The position numbers and the translations under genes were made by a program. 64,000 nucleotides of DNA, from positions 1 through 64,000 of the forward strand of contig OMYO01000007.1 of assembly GCA_900315285.1 (NCBI GenBank). The letters run 5' to 3'. This stretch comes from an uncultured Eubacteriales bacterium (GTDB taxonomy: Bacteria; Bacillota; Clostridia; Oscillospirales; Acutalibacteraceae). The notes under the pieces were generated by a model. It made no database searches, was not told the origin of the DNA, and saw nothing but the letters and a program-made list of their open reading frames with translations. The number at the start of each line of letters is the position of its first letter. The first letter of the stretch is position 1. Positions 39,398-48,616 of this stretch are shown piece by piece.

Positions 39398-40183
39398 ATG
39401 AAAAACATACGAAAACTCATTGCACTCTTCTGTGCTCTCCTAATGATCTTGACTCTTGCCGCCATGCCTGCATCGGCGCTCGGGTTAGGAAAGACCAAAG
39501 TCGGCATCTCTTGGCAGGACGATCCCACCGGGGCTGGCCGCGCTACCTACGCCCAGGCTGTCATTCGCGCCGGTGGCCGTCCGGTATATCTTCCCCTGGT
39601 GGACTCCACTGCCGAGGCAAAAGAGGCGGTGGACAGCGTGGATGCTGTGATCATGACCGGGGGAGAGGATATCAACCCTGCGCTCTATGGGGAAGCGCCC
39701 TCGCAAAAACTGGAAACGGTCAACAAGGAGAGGGATACCTCAGACACCCTAATGCTGAAGGAGGCCATTTCCGAAGACAAGCCGACGCTCTGCATCTGCC
39801 GTGGCTGCCAAATGCTGAATGTGGTCCGCGGGGGAACCCTGTATCAGGATCTTCCCACTGAGCTGCCTTCCGACGTCTCGCACAGAGCTAGCGGGGGAAT
39901 CGGGATCAATCACCACGACATCGTCGTCTATGGCGACAATCTGCTCTCCGACATCATGGGAGGTCCCGGCACATACGACGTCAATTCGTACCATCATCAG
40001 GGTATAAAGGATGTGGGCGATGGACTGACTATAGCAGCAAGAGCTCCTGACACGCTCGTAGAAGGAGTTGTCCTTCCTGGCAAGAAATTTGTCCTTGGCG
40101 TCCAGTTCCACCCCGAGCTCATGGTACTCGGCGGGCACACCCAGTATCTGACATTCTTCGAGAAGCTGATGGCGGCGGCGTAA
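39398..40183 (+). CDS. Exported gamma-glutamyl-gamma-aminobutyrate hydrolase family protein (peptidase C26)
   Basis: 261 aa. A signal peptide (about residues 1-27, ASA-L cleavage) precedes a class I glutamine amidotransferase-like domain. The nucleophile is Cys134 in CICRGCQMLN and the rest of the triad is His238/Glu240 in GVQFHPEL. PuuD-type enzymes split gamma-glutamyl amide bonds; this copy should act outside the cytoplasm, which is uncommon for the family. The ATG at 39398 follows AGAGGGG; a TTG at 39380 is in frame but badly spaced. It precedes a gamma-glutamyl ligase-like gene. Confidence 0.87.
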   Translation: MKNIRKLIALFCALLMILTLAAMPASALGLGKTKVGISWQDDPTGAGRATYAQAVIRAGGRPVYLPLVDSTAEAKEAVDSVDAVIMTGGEDINPALYGEAPSQKLETVNKERDTSDTLMLKEAISEDKPTLCICRGCQMLNVVRGGTLYQDLPTELPSDVSHRASGGIGINHHDIVVYGDNLLSDIMGGPGTYDVNSYHHQGIKDVGDGLTIAARAPDTLVEGVVLPGKKFVLGVQFHPELMVLGGHTQYLTFFEKLMAAA

Positions 40184-40193
40184 GTATTTCATA

Positions 40194-40222
40194 TTGACCC
40201 GATAGGAATAATGTGATATTCT
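40194..40222 (+). promoter_or_regulatory. Promoter of the GCS2-like gene
   Basis: TTGACC (40194-40199) and TATTCT (40217-40222), 17 bp apart, 35 bases before the start codon. Confidence 0.6.
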
Positions 40223-40256
40223 GGGCATTGATATTTGACCGAAAGAAGCTGGTATC

Positions 40257-41642
40257 ATGCTCCAGGATCAGGAACTGTCCCGTATTATAAAAAATAAGTA
40301 CATCGCCCCATTGCACCGGACCCGCAGTGACCTCGTGGGGGTGGAATTTGAGCTCCCCGTCGTGCATTTCGGCGGACAGCCCGTGTCCCGGGACCTCATG
40401 CAGGCCCTGGTGGAGGCTTTTATTCAGCGGTTCCACTTTGACCGCTACGCCAGGGATGATGCCGGCCGCATCTATACGGCCCAGAACATTGAGTCGGCGG
40501 ACGACTTGTCTTTCGACTGCAGTTTTAATACGCTGGAGCTCTCTCTGGGCTGTCTCTCTGACCTGAATGTTATTGACCGGCGCTTTCAGGCCTATTACCG
40601 CTTTATTCAGGACTTTTTGCTGCCCTATGATCACACGCTGACGGGGTGCGGAATCAACCCGAACTACCGGGTCAATGAGAATGTGCCGGTGGAGAAAGGG
40701 CGGTATCGCATGCTGTACCACCATCTCTCCTCCTATCCGGACCATCCGGAGAAGAAGTGCCACAACTACCCGAATTTTGGCATGTTCTCCTGTGCCTCTC
40801 AGGTCCAGCTGGACGTGGATGAGGACAATGTGCTGCTCGCCCTGAATACCCTCGCCAAGTTGGAACCGCTGAATTCTCTGCTCTTTGCCAACTCCTATTT
40901 CGAGGATGACAATGTGAGCCTTCTGTGCAGTCGGGATTATTTCTGGCGGGAGAGCATGCAGGGGTATAATCCGCACAATCTCGACATGTATGAGACGGAG
41001 TTGGGCTCGCTGAATGAAATCATCTCCTATATTGCCACGGAGAGCATGTATTGTCTTGAGAGGGACGGAAAATATATCAACTTTTCCCCCATGACACTGC
41101 ACGACTATTTTTCCAGTGAAGCGGTGGAGGGGGAGTACTGGGACGGTTCCGGGTATCGGACCATACAGTTCCGCCCAGAGCCCGAGGATATCAAGTACCA
41201 CCGCTCCTATAAGTTTGAGGATCTGACATTTCGCGGCACGCTGGAACTTCGCAGTGTCTGCGAGCAGCCGGTTGCGGATATCATGTCCGTCTCTGCTTAC
41301 TTTGCCGGCCTCATGGAGTGCCTGCCTGAGCTAAAGGGTCTGCTGGACGCGGACACGACGCTCTATGGCAACGGCTATAACGCCACGGAACTCCGTCGTA
41401 TTGTAAACGTGGAAGGGGTTCCGGAGTTCGCCGACCCCGCTGGTGTACAGCGGCTGCTGCTGTCCGTTCTGGACCTCGCAGAGAGCGGACTCCACAGAAG
41501 AGGGTATCATGAAGAACATTTCCTAAAACCGCTTTACAGCCGCGCAGAGGCCCTGAAAAACCCAGCCCAGGTCATGCGGGAGAAGCTTTCCCGTGGGGAG
41601 TCTGCTGATGATATTGCCCGGGACTTCGCCAAAATGGAATAA
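40257..41642 (+). CDS. Glutamate-cysteine ligase-like (GCS2 family) protein
   Basis: 461 aa. The N-terminal LVGVEFELPVV and the SFNTLELSLGCL strand, together with the long region around TIQFRPEPEDI and GTLELRSVCEQP, fit the ATP-dependent carboxylate-amine ligases of the glutamate-cysteine ligase/GCS2 group. No signal peptide. The enzyme would link the gamma-carboxyl of glutamate to an amine; whether the partner is cysteine is not visible. It faces the class II amidotransferase and gshA genes across a shared terminator, giving two different GCS-type ligases within 3.5 kb. Weak ribosome binding site. Confidence 0.7.
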   Translation: MLQDQELSRIIKNKYIAPLHRTRSDLVGVEFELPVVHFGGQPVSRDLMQALVEAFIQRFHFDRYARDDAGRIYTAQNIESADDLSFDCSFNTLELSLGCLSDLNVIDRRFQAYYRFIQDFLLPYDHTLTGCGINPNYRVNENVPVEKGRYRMLYHHLSSYPDHPEKKCHNYPNFGMFSCASQVQLDVDEDNVLLALNTLAKLEPLNSLLFANSYFEDDNVSLLCSRDYFWRESMQGYNPHNLDMYETELGSLNEIISYIATESMYCLERDGKYINFSPMTLHDYFSSEAVEGEYWDGSGYRTIQFRPEPEDIKYHRSYKFEDLTFRGTLELRSVCEQPVADIMSVSAYFAGLMECLPELKGLLDADTTLYGNGYNATELRRIVNVEGVPEFADPAGVQRLLLSVLDLAESGLHRRGYHEEHFLKPLYSRAEALKNPAQVMREKLSRGESADDIARDFAKME

Positions 41643-41649
41643 TAATAGA

Positions 41650-41696
41650 GACGCGCTGCCAGACAAAATGGTCTGCAGTGCGTCCCTTTGTTTTTC
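41650..41696. terminator. Two-way terminator between convergent genes
   Basis: GACGCGCTGCCAGAC pairs with GTCTGCAGTGCGTC, followed on the plus strand by a T-rich tail. Serves the GCS2-like gene and probably the amidotransferase gene on the other strand. Confidence 0.8.
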
Positions 41697-41702
41697 TGAT
41701 AT

Positions 41703-42476
41703 TTATAGCTCTGAGTAGGTGGCAAAGACAAAGCGCGGGTCCACCATATCATCCCGAAACTCGTGCCCATGGGGATTGCCCCGGTAGACCTCCTGACCGT
41801 CTTTGTAGACGCACAAGGTCGTTATGGGCATTGGTTCCCAATTGCCGTCTTTCAGCGGCTTGGTGGCGAACAGGGCGGTGTCCGGAGTCTTGTTGAGATA
41901 GAGACTGTTTGCATAGTTGGAATGGACATACATATATTCCCCGTCATAGAGGATGAGATTCAACTTGTTCCCCTCTGCCATGTGGGCGATGATCTGGTCG
42001 ATCAGAGCGAAACGCTCCTCCGGAAGAAGCTCCCGGTCCAGGTTCTGTGCCCGGCAGTCCAGGTGTTCCATGATGTACAGGAGAATTCGCTCGCTGTCCG
42101 TGTCGCCCTTTTGCTGATAAAAGTAGCGGTCTGCCTCCGGGAAGTCGAATAGAGTACCGTTATGGGCGAGGGTCCAGTAACGACCGGTAGCGTCTCTGCG
42201 AAGGAATGGATGGGAGTTCTCATAGCTGAGGGAACCCATGGTGGCGAGACGGACATGGGCAATGAGATTTTCCGCCTCGATTTCCGCTTTCAGCCGCTCC
42301 TTTAAGTAGAGACTTTTTGTGGCTTTGACCGGTTCCTTCTCAATGGAGGTGCCGCTTCCGCCGTACACAGCAAGTCCCCATCCGTGGGGATTCTCCTCGG
42401 CGTGGGTGAAAAACTCCTTGAGGAGATCATTGGCGTGGATGGGACGGGCGGAATTGATTCCAAAAAGTTCACACAA
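41703..42476 (-). CDS. Class II glutamine amidotransferase
   Basis: 257 aa. The N-terminal MCEL places the nucleophile Cys2, exposed after Met removal, as in YafJ and EgtC. NPHGWGLAVY, HVRLATMGSLSYENSHPF and LAHNGTLF are the matching conserved blocks. The stand-alone domain hydrolyses a gamma-glutamyl amide; in ergothioneine synthesis EgtC removes glutamate from a gamma-glutamyl intermediate. The start is a TTG at 42476 placed immediately after the gshA stop codon, so the two are translationally coupled and probably act in one pathway. Confidence 0.88.
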   Translation of the reverse strand: MCELFGINSARPIHANDLLKEFFTHAEENPHGWGLAVYGGSGTSIEKEPVKATKSLYLKERLKAEIEAENLIAHVRLATMGSLSYENSHPFLRRDATGRYWTLAHNGTLFDFPEADRYFYQQKGDTDSERILLYIMEHLDCRAQNLDRELLPEERFALIDQIIAHMAEGNKLNLILYDGEYMYVHSNYANSLYLNKTPDTALFATKPLKDGNWEPMPITTLCVYKDGQEVYRGNPHGHEFRDDMVDPRFVFATYSEL

Positions 42477-43745
42477 TTAGGACACCTGCCTTTCCTTCGC
42501 CAGTTCCAGGCCTTTCTTTACAAAGTCATCTGCATATTCTTTGCGGAGGATCCAGGCATACCGGGTCTCCGGAACAATAAATTTTTGTCTCTCGAATTCC
42601 AAGATCTGCTGCACCTCTTCGGGCGCATCTTTATAGAACTTCTGCATGGCCTCAATCATATTCTTTCCCTCGTCGGCAAAGGATACACTCTGGCCGGAGA
42701 GGTTCTCAATACTCACGGTGCGCAGATCATAGTGGGCGGCTCGCTTGAAGTTCTGAACGGAATAAACCTGTTCCCGCTCGCTCATGGGGCGTGGCGGCAT
42801 GGCAGCCAGCCAGATGAGGAACAGCTGGATGAACTTCACGTCCAGCAGGTTGATACCGGCAGGCTCCAGCGGATTCAAATCCACCATGCGGAGCTCAATG
42901 TGATTGACGCCGCCCCCTTTCAGACTTGACAGACTGTTCTTGCCGGCCGGCTTGAGCCGGATGGGGTAATAGAGTTCCCTGGGAGCAGCAAGATATCCGT
43001 TGTCCACATAGGCTTGGATTCCGTCTGCATAGGATGCAATGTCGCTGTATCGGAAGACCGGGACAAAGAAATTCCAGTAACCGGATTCACTGCATCGGAT
43101 GGATGACATTCCGGTGAAAAAACTTCCCCCGAACAGTCCTTTCTCCAGGAAAGAGCGGTCTGCCACGGGACTTGCCGCTGTCACCGCGGTGACGATCCAG
43201 CCGAAACGTGCTGCCTTTTCCGCAAGTTCCAGATAGAACTGATCCCGGAAGTTTGCAAAGTCAGTGTCATATCGACAGGCAAACTCGGCACGTAGCAGTT
43301 CCTCCGAAAAGGAGTAGTTGAAATGGATGCCGCTGAGCGTCATGACATAGCGGCCGTAGCGGTCGGAGAGGTAGTTCCGATAGGCGGTATTTCCACTTTC
43401 CGCCCCCTTGAACTGGGCAATGGGGATATCCTCTTCCGAGCGGATATACGGGGGATTGGAGAACGGCCAGAGCAGTTCCGCTTCCGGCAGTTCCGCCAGT
43501 GTTTTCTGAATTTGTTCCGTACGTTCCGAGAGTTCCCGGACGACACCCTCCGCAGAGTGGTGTACCGACGTGTTGATCTCTGTCTGGTTTTCACAGAAGT
43601 CCCGGACAATATGGGGGTCATCCGGGAAGGGGTGGGGTGTATGAGAGAGAAAGCCCTCCGGAGTAATCCGGAGGCTTTCCTTTTCCAGTCCAAAGCACCC
43701 TTGATAGAGGAGCTTCCGGACGTCATTGTTCTCAATGTGAAGCAT
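42477..43745 (-). CDS. gshA: Glutamate-cysteine ligase
   Basis: 422 aa. The N-terminal CFGLEKESLRI, SGIHFNYSFSEELL and the ELRMVDLNPLEPAGI segment match the bacterial GshA type (also the first domain of GshF). It makes gamma-glutamylcysteine from glutamate and cysteine with ATP. The length corresponds to the ligase domain alone; no glutathione synthetase part is fused and no gshB is in the window. Followed directly by the class II amidotransferase. Preceded by a strong promoter (43806-43834). Confidence 0.9.
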   Translation of the reverse strand: MLHIENNDVRKLLYQGCFGLEKESLRITPEGFLSHTPHPFPDDPHIVRDFCENQTEINTSVHHSAEGVVRELSERTEQIQKTLAELPEAELLWPFSNPPYIRSEEDIPIAQFKGAESGNTAYRNYLSDRYGRYVMTLSGIHFNYSFSEELLRAEFACRYDTDFANFRDQFYLELAEKAARFGWIVTAVTAASPVADRSFLEKGLFGGSFFTGMSSIRCSESGYWNFFVPVFRYSDIASYADGIQAYVDNGYLAAPRELYYPIRLKPAGKNSLSSLKGGGVNHIELRMVDLNPLEPAGINLLDVKFIQLFLIWLAAMPPRPMSEREQVYSVQNFKRAAHYDLRTVSIENLSGQSVSFADEGKNMIEAMQKFYKDAPEEVQQILEFERQKFIVPETRYAWILRKEYADDFVKKGLELAKERQVS

Positions 43746-43805
43746 GGGGAGTGGCCCCTTTCTCCGATAATATTTAAATCATATAGCTTTAGTAGGAATG
43801 ACCTA

Positions 43806-43834
43806 ATATTACCGCAGGAGCCGTTCTCTGTCAA
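43806..43834 (-). promoter_or_regulatory. Promoter of gshA and the amidotransferase gene
   Basis: On the minus strand a perfect TTGACA (43834-43829) and TAATAT (43811-43806), 17 bp apart. The -35 overlaps the last codons of the upstream lipase-like gene. Confidence 0.75.
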
Positions 43835-45303
43835 TGTACGGAACTGAAATAATTATCCGGCAATACTTCCATCATGACGAGATTCGGGGCCACGTCATGG
43901 GCGGCAATGCACGGTAGGAGGTTCAGGATGGTCGTTCTGGTGACCTCGGGGTAGTCCTTTGCCATTTTGGCAAGACGCGGGGTGAGCTCGTCCACCATGG
44001 CCTTGAGCTGCGGGAGGTCATAGTCTATGTAGCCCTCCTCCTTGAAGCTGTCCACGAGATAGGAGAGGAGAAGGTCAGCGGTATTGGAGGTCGGGCTCAG
44101 CAGGCTCTTAAAGACCTCATTTCCGTTGTCCTGGACTTTTTTGGCAAACCCCTGGAATGCGCGGCTGGTGCTGAGGTCTTTGTCGCCCGTGGAATAGTAG
44201 GCCGTGGCAATATCCATGAGATATTTCTGGACATGGTCTACGTAGTCCTGACGGGATGTGACAAACGATGTGGTCAGTGCCTCGCCAAGAGCGGGGTAGA
44301 GCTCCTTCGGGCTGTCATATTTCGATCCGAATGACTGATAGGCATCCGGAATGTAGAGGTTGAACAGTTCATTCGGCACTTCCTTCAGCTTGCTGCGGAA
44401 TGCGGCGGCCATTTCGTCACCGGCGTCCTGCTTATCCGGGAGGAAACGGTCAACGCCGTAGCGGCAGAAACCCATCTGGGTCGGGGGGACGGCGGCGACA
44501 ATATCATTCTCGGATACCATGTTCTGGATATTGTTATAGAGCGGTTTCGACGCGTATGCCTTCTGTGCGCCCATGGGGCTCTCAAATGTGTAGACATAGG
44601 TGTCCTTTGGCTGGAGAGTGACATCTTTGCCGAGGGAAAAGCCATCGTCCAGTTTGCCGCCTGCAAGGTTTGCGGTGGCAGCGGCGCGGCTGTAGCCGGA
44701 CATCCAGACTTTTACCGGTCCCTTTATCTTATGTTTGGCGATGTACTCTTTTAAGAATGCGAGGGTCTGGTCACTCGTCTTGTCCCAGTTCTGATGCATT
44801 CCCTCCGGGCCGAGTTCCAGGTTGCCGCCCCACTCGGAGCGGTACAGGTCACCGCGGATACCGACGGCGAGCAGTGTGCTGTCCTTCAGCTTCTTTGCTG
44901 CCACATTGACACCGATAGAGTCATTGGACGGGACGCTGCGCATCCATTTGTTGCTCTGGGGGTCAGTGAACCCGCAGTCCTTCATGAGAGAGACAAAGTT
45001 TCGGTTCTCGGTATTGTAGTCCTTGGCGTTGCGTGCCTCCCGGCTCGAGGCCGAGGCGAGGGCGAGGCCAAGAGACATTTTGGCGAGCGGGTGGCTGTAA
45101 TCATAGGCGGAGCCGCTGAAGTACGAGTCGGAATAGTGGAACGTCCAGGCGTCGTCGCCTTTCTTCTGGAAATGATCCTCCACATAGTGGACCGTGACGT
45201 CCTTATCTGTCTTTGGGGCAGCTGCCAGCGCCAGTACGGGAACCTGGACCAGAATGAGGACCAGTGCCAACAGGCAGCTGATGATGGCTTTCGTTTTTTT
45301 CAT
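43831..45303 (-). CDS. Exported class 3 lipase-like hydrolase, paralogue 1
   Basis: 490 aa. Signal peptide at about residues 1-28. The alpha/beta-hydrolase elbow KVWMSGYSRAAA has Ser205 as likely nucleophile; it reads G-Y-S-R-A, whereas the neighbour has the regular G-Y-S-R-G. The region from about 60 to 300 fits the lipase class 3 fold; the C-terminal 180 residues are helical and unassigned. The start at 45303 has AAAAGGAG; the frame extends upstream without a site. Paralogue of the gene at 45441-46964, from which it is separated by a terminator. Substrate unknown. Confidence 0.8.
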   Translation of the reverse strand: MKKTKAIISCLLALVLILVQVPVLALAAAPKTDKDVTVHYVEDHFQKKGDDAWTFHYSDSYFSGSAYDYSHPLAKMSLGLALASASSREARNAKDYNTENRNFVSLMKDCGFTDPQSNKWMRSVPSNDSIGVNVAAKKLKDSTLLAVGIRGDLYRSEWGGNLELGPEGMHQNWDKTSDQTLAFLKEYIAKHKIKGPVKVWMSGYSRAAATANLAGGKLDDGFSLGKDVTLQPKDTYVYTFESPMGAQKAYASKPLYNNIQNMVSENDIVAAVPPTQMGFCRYGVDRFLPDKQDAGDEMAAAFRSKLKEVPNELFNLYIPDAYQSFGSKYDSPKELYPALGEALTTSFVTSRQDYVDHVQKYLMDIATAYYSTGDKDLSTSRAFQGFAKKVQDNGNEVFKSLLSPTSNTADLLLSYLVDSFKEEGYIDYDLPQLKAMVDELTPRLAKMAKDYPEVTRTTILNLLPCIAAHDVAPNLVMMEVLPDNYFSSVH

Positions 45304-45380
45304 GGGCGATTCACTCCTTTTCCATCTTATTATAATGGATTTTCCGGACACGTGCTTGTACTTCTCTGACTGGGAAGCGC

Positions 45381-45423
45381 AAAAAAGGCCCGTACCGGGC
45401 GGTGTTCCGCTGCGGTACGGGCC
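45381..45423 (-). terminator. Terminator between the two lipase-like genes
   Basis: CGGTACGGGCC pairs perfectly with GGCCCGTACCG, followed on the minus strand by six T. Confidence 0.93.
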
Positions 45424-45440
45424 GTAAATATTTGTTTTGC

Positions 45441-46964
45441 TTAGTAATTATAGCTGTAAGCGGTGTGGGTCTTCATGTAGTCTGCAGGAAGCGTCTTGAG
45501 CCAGGACTGGCAGGGAGCTTCACTATGTGCAGCAAGGATGTTTACGATATTGGCTATGAAAGTACCAGTGGTGCTCGGATAGTCCTTTGCCATCTTAATG
45601 ACCCTCGGTACGAGGACATTAAGCATTTTCACGATTTTCTCCTGCGTATAGTTGGTGATGCCTGACTTTGCGTAACCTTCTTCGATATAGCCGGCAATGG
45701 CGTTAACTGCCTTGTCTTTATCTCCGCTCAGGAGAACCTGGAGAACATCCTGCCAGTTGTCGGCGAGAACTTTGAGGACATCCTTTCCAGCGTCTTTTAC
45801 TTCCACATCTTCTCGGTTGAAGGCTTCGAGGAGATCCATGATGTAGACCTGAAGGTTGTCGACATAGTCCTGACGGGAGTAGACGAGATCCGCGGAGACG
45901 GCCTTGTCGAGATCCTTGAAGAATTCCGGCTGCAGCTTATCATTTTTGCTGATACCGGTGATAATGGTTCCATTGGTCTGAACGTCCCAGCCCTGGAACA
46001 GATCCGGCCAATAGATGTTGTAGATGTCGTTCGGGATGGACTTCATATAGTCCTTCATGGCGGAACTGTACTCGTCGTAGTTCGGGTCAGCCTTGGTGGG
46101 AGTCAGGTGGTCAATGCCGTAACGGGCAAAGCCCCAAGAGGTGAACGGTACCATGGGAACGAGGTCGTTCGGGTTTACGATGTTGTGAATGTTGTCATAC
46201 TTGGCATTCTTGGTGCTCTCTGTGGCAACACCGAGAGCGGGCTCGCAGGGATAGACATACATGTCGTCACGGCTGAGGGTGACTTTGTCGCCAAGATTGT
46301 AGCCGTCGTCAAGGGAGCCGCCAATCATGTTGGCAACGATACCGCCGCGGCTGTAGCCGGATACCCAGACCTTGATGCGGCCTTTGATTCCGCTGTCACG
46401 GATGTACTGCTTGACGAATTTGAGGGCGTCGTCACGGCTGCGGGAGAAGCCCTGATGGTCACCGGTCACGCCGATGAGGCCATTGTCACCCCATTCGTTC
46501 TGGTAGCCAAACCCGCGGATTGCAATGGCAATAAGTGTGGACTTTCCTTTGCCATCCTCGATTTTCTTACTGGCGCAGTTGACACCAATGCTGTCAACCT
46601 TCGGACGTGCCTTCATATACTGGCTGCTGGCAAATTTGTCAAAACCACAGACACTTGCAAAATGCTTGAAGTTCTGATTCTGGTTCTTCATGTCGTTTGA
46701 TTTACGAGCTCTCTGACTTCCGCCGGCAGAGATGGCAAGCGCATTGGATGCAATGGCCAGATCCTGACGATAAACATAGCCGCTCTGATCAAAATAGGCG
46801 TCACTATATTTGAATTCGACGGATTTGTCGTTGCCACTGACGACGTAATTGACCTTTACGGTCTTTTCCTTGGGGGCAGAAGCGATGGCTGGAATGCAGA
46901 CAACACTGACAAGCATTACCATGGCCAGCAGCACGGCAAACACCCGGCTGATGGATTTCTTCAT
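45441..46964 (-). CDS. Exported class 3 lipase-like hydrolase, paralogue 2
   Basis: 507 aa. Signal peptide at about residues 1-29, then the same architecture as its neighbour: a YSDAYFDQSGY-type N-terminal block, the DSIGVN strand, and KVWVSGYSRGG with Ser205 in a regular G-x-S-x-G elbow. The helical C-terminal part again contains the DLVYSRQDYVDNLQVYIMDL segment shared by both. Probably acts on a lipid or other ester outside the cell. GGAGGAAA before the ATG. It is divergent from miaB across an AT-rich gap of about 210 bases. Confidence 0.82.
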   Translation of the reverse strand: MKKSISRVFAVLLAMVMLVSVVCIPAIASAPKEKTVKVNYVVSGNDKSVEFKYSDAYFDQSGYVYRQDLAIASNALAISAGGSQRARKSNDMKNQNQNFKHFASVCGFDKFASSQYMKARPKVDSIGVNCASKKIEDGKGKSTLIAIAIRGFGYQNEWGDNGLIGVTGDHQGFSRSRDDALKFVKQYIRDSGIKGRIKVWVSGYSRGGIVANMIGGSLDDGYNLGDKVTLSRDDMYVYPCEPALGVATESTKNAKYDNIHNIVNPNDLVPMVPFTSWGFARYGIDHLTPTKADPNYDEYSSAMKDYMKSIPNDIYNIYWPDLFQGWDVQTNGTIITGISKNDKLQPEFFKDLDKAVSADLVYSRQDYVDNLQVYIMDLLEAFNREDVEVKDAGKDVLKVLADNWQDVLQVLLSGDKDKAVNAIAGYIEEGYAKSGITNYTQEKIVKMLNVLVPRVIKMAKDYPSTTGTFIANIVNILAAHSEAPCQSWLKTLPADYMKTHTAYSYNY

Positions 46965-47178
46965 TTTCTCAATTTCCTCCTTGCTTTTCCACTTGTAAAA
47001 CTATTTGGTTGCTATTAACACCATAGTCATAAATACTATACATAATATCTAATATTTTTTGTATCAACAAAGTTAATTTTATGTTAAACGCTTGGCAATT
47101 TTAAAAAATATGTTGGTTTACTTTCTTAGGAAACTATGATAAAATTACAAGTCATTTCCAGTGAAAGGGGTACATTCC
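46965..47178. other. AT-rich divergent control region
   Basis: The gap between the lipase-like gene and miaB is markedly AT-rich. On the minus strand TTGATA and TATGTA 17 bp apart near 47040-47070 could start the lipase message. An ATAGT/ACTAT inverted repeat lies at about 47021-47038. The miaB promoter occupies 47117-47145. Confidence 0.45.
47117..47145 (+). promoter_or_regulatory. Promoter of miaB-ylbF
   Basis: TTTACT (47117-47122) and TAAAAT (47140-47145), 17 bp apart, 33 bases before the miaB start. Confidence 0.6.
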
Positions 47179-48576
47179 ATGGCTGTCTCCAATGAGGAGC
47201 TCAACCGACAGTTCGAATATGCGACACGGGTCAGGCAGCTGCTGTTGGATCGCACCGGGGGTAAATCGCCAAAGGCCTTTACCCATACCTATGGCTGCCA
47301 GGGAAATGTGGCAGATGGGGAGAAAATAGACGGTATCCTCTCGGAAATGGGGTATGAGTTCACAGACGACCCGGCCGAGGCCGACTTCATTCTCTTCAAC
47401 ACCTGTGCGGTGCGGGAACACGCCGAGGACCGTATCTTTGGCAATGTGGGCAGGCTCAAGAAATACAAGGAGACAAACCCAAATCTCATTATCTGTCTCT
47501 GCGGCTGCATGGTGCAGCAGCCCCATATTGTACAGCGCATCAAGGACCATTTCCGTTATGTGGATCTCGCTTTTGGCACCCATGTCATATATAAACTCCC
47601 GGAGCTGCTCTATCGCACCCTCACAGAGGAGGGAAGAGTTTTTGACATCTCGGAGGACAACAATGATATTGCCGAGGACGGCGTTATCCGTCATAATAGC
47701 AATATCAAGGCTTTTCTGCCGGTGACCTATGGCTGCAACAACTTCTGTACCTACTGTGTCGTCCCCTATGTCCGCGGACGAGAGCGAAGCCGCTCTTACG
47801 ACGAGGTGTTGAATGAGGCCCGTTCTCTGGTAAATCAGGGCTACAAGGAAATCATGCTGCTGGGGCAGAATGTCAACTCCTATGGAAACGACTTCCACGA
47901 GAAAAATCTGTTCCCGAAACTTCTGCGGGACATCAACGACATCCCCGGGGACTTCCTCATCCGCTTCATGACATCCCACCCGAAGGACTGCTCCCATGAA
48001 CTTCTGGACGCCATGGCGGAGTGTGAAAAAGTGGAACGGCACCTGCATCTGCCGGTGCAGAGCGGAAATGACCGGGTCTTAAAGGCTATGAATCGCCATT
48101 ATGACCGGGAACATTATCTGGAACTCATCCGGTACGCCAGAAGCATCATGCCAGACCTCAGCATTACCAGTGACATCATCGTCGGTTTCCCGGGGGAGAC
48201 CCATGAGGAGTTCCTGGACACCATCTCCCTGGTGAAGGAGGTCGGTTACTCCGCCCTCTATACTTTTATCTATTCCCCGCGGGTCGGCACAAAGGCCGCA
48301 TCCCTCCCTGACCCCATGACCCGGACCGAGAAGCAGCAGTGGTTCGAGGAACTCCAGTTTGCCCAGGAACAGTGTGCCGCTGCGCGCACCGAGCAGTTCC
48401 GCGGGCAGGTCTTCCGGGTCCTGGCCGAAAAACGCAATAAACATGGCAAGCTTGAGGGCCGAACCTCCGGCAACACCATGATTGAATTTGATGCCCCGGA
48501 CAGTTGTCTGGGCACCTTCTGCGACGTCCGCGTCACAGAGCCCCTGTCCTTCGTCCTGAAGGGCGAATTAAACTGA
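47179..48576 (+). CDS. miaB: tRNA-2-methylthio-N6-dimethylallyladenosine synthase
   Basis: 465 aa radical SAM methylthiotransferase acting on A37 of tRNAs. The UPF0004 domain has Cys40 (TYGCQ), Cys76 (NTCAVRE) and Cys110 (CGCM) for one iron-sulfur cluster; the radical SAM triad is Cys186, Cys190 and Cys193 (GCNNFCTYC). A TRAM domain ends the protein. GNVADGEKI and the DF/Y-type linker favour MiaB over MtaB or RimO. The GTG at 47161 is in frame, but the ATG at 47179 has the site GAAAGGGG. Followed 40 bases later by ylbF. Confidence 0.95.
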   Translation: MAVSNEELNRQFEYATRVRQLLLDRTGGKSPKAFTHTYGCQGNVADGEKIDGILSEMGYEFTDDPAEADFILFNTCAVREHAEDRIFGNVGRLKKYKETNPNLIICLCGCMVQQPHIVQRIKDHFRYVDLAFGTHVIYKLPELLYRTLTEEGRVFDISEDNNDIAEDGVIRHNSNIKAFLPVTYGCNNFCTYCVVPYVRGRERSRSYDEVLNEARSLVNQGYKEIMLLGQNVNSYGNDFHEKNLFPKLLRDINDIPGDFLIRFMTSHPKDCSHELLDAMAECEKVERHLHLPVQSGNDRVLKAMNRHYDREHYLELIRYARSIMPDLSITSDIIVGFPGETHEEFLDTISLVKEVGYSALYTFIYSPRVGTKAASLPDPMTRTEKQQWFEELQFAQEQCAAARTEQFRGQVFRVLAEKRNKHGKLEGRTSGNTMIEFDAPDSCLGTFCDVRVTEPLSFVLKGELN

Positions 48577-48616
48577 GAAAATCCACAGTGTGGAAAATTT
48601 GAGAGGAGCTATTCCC

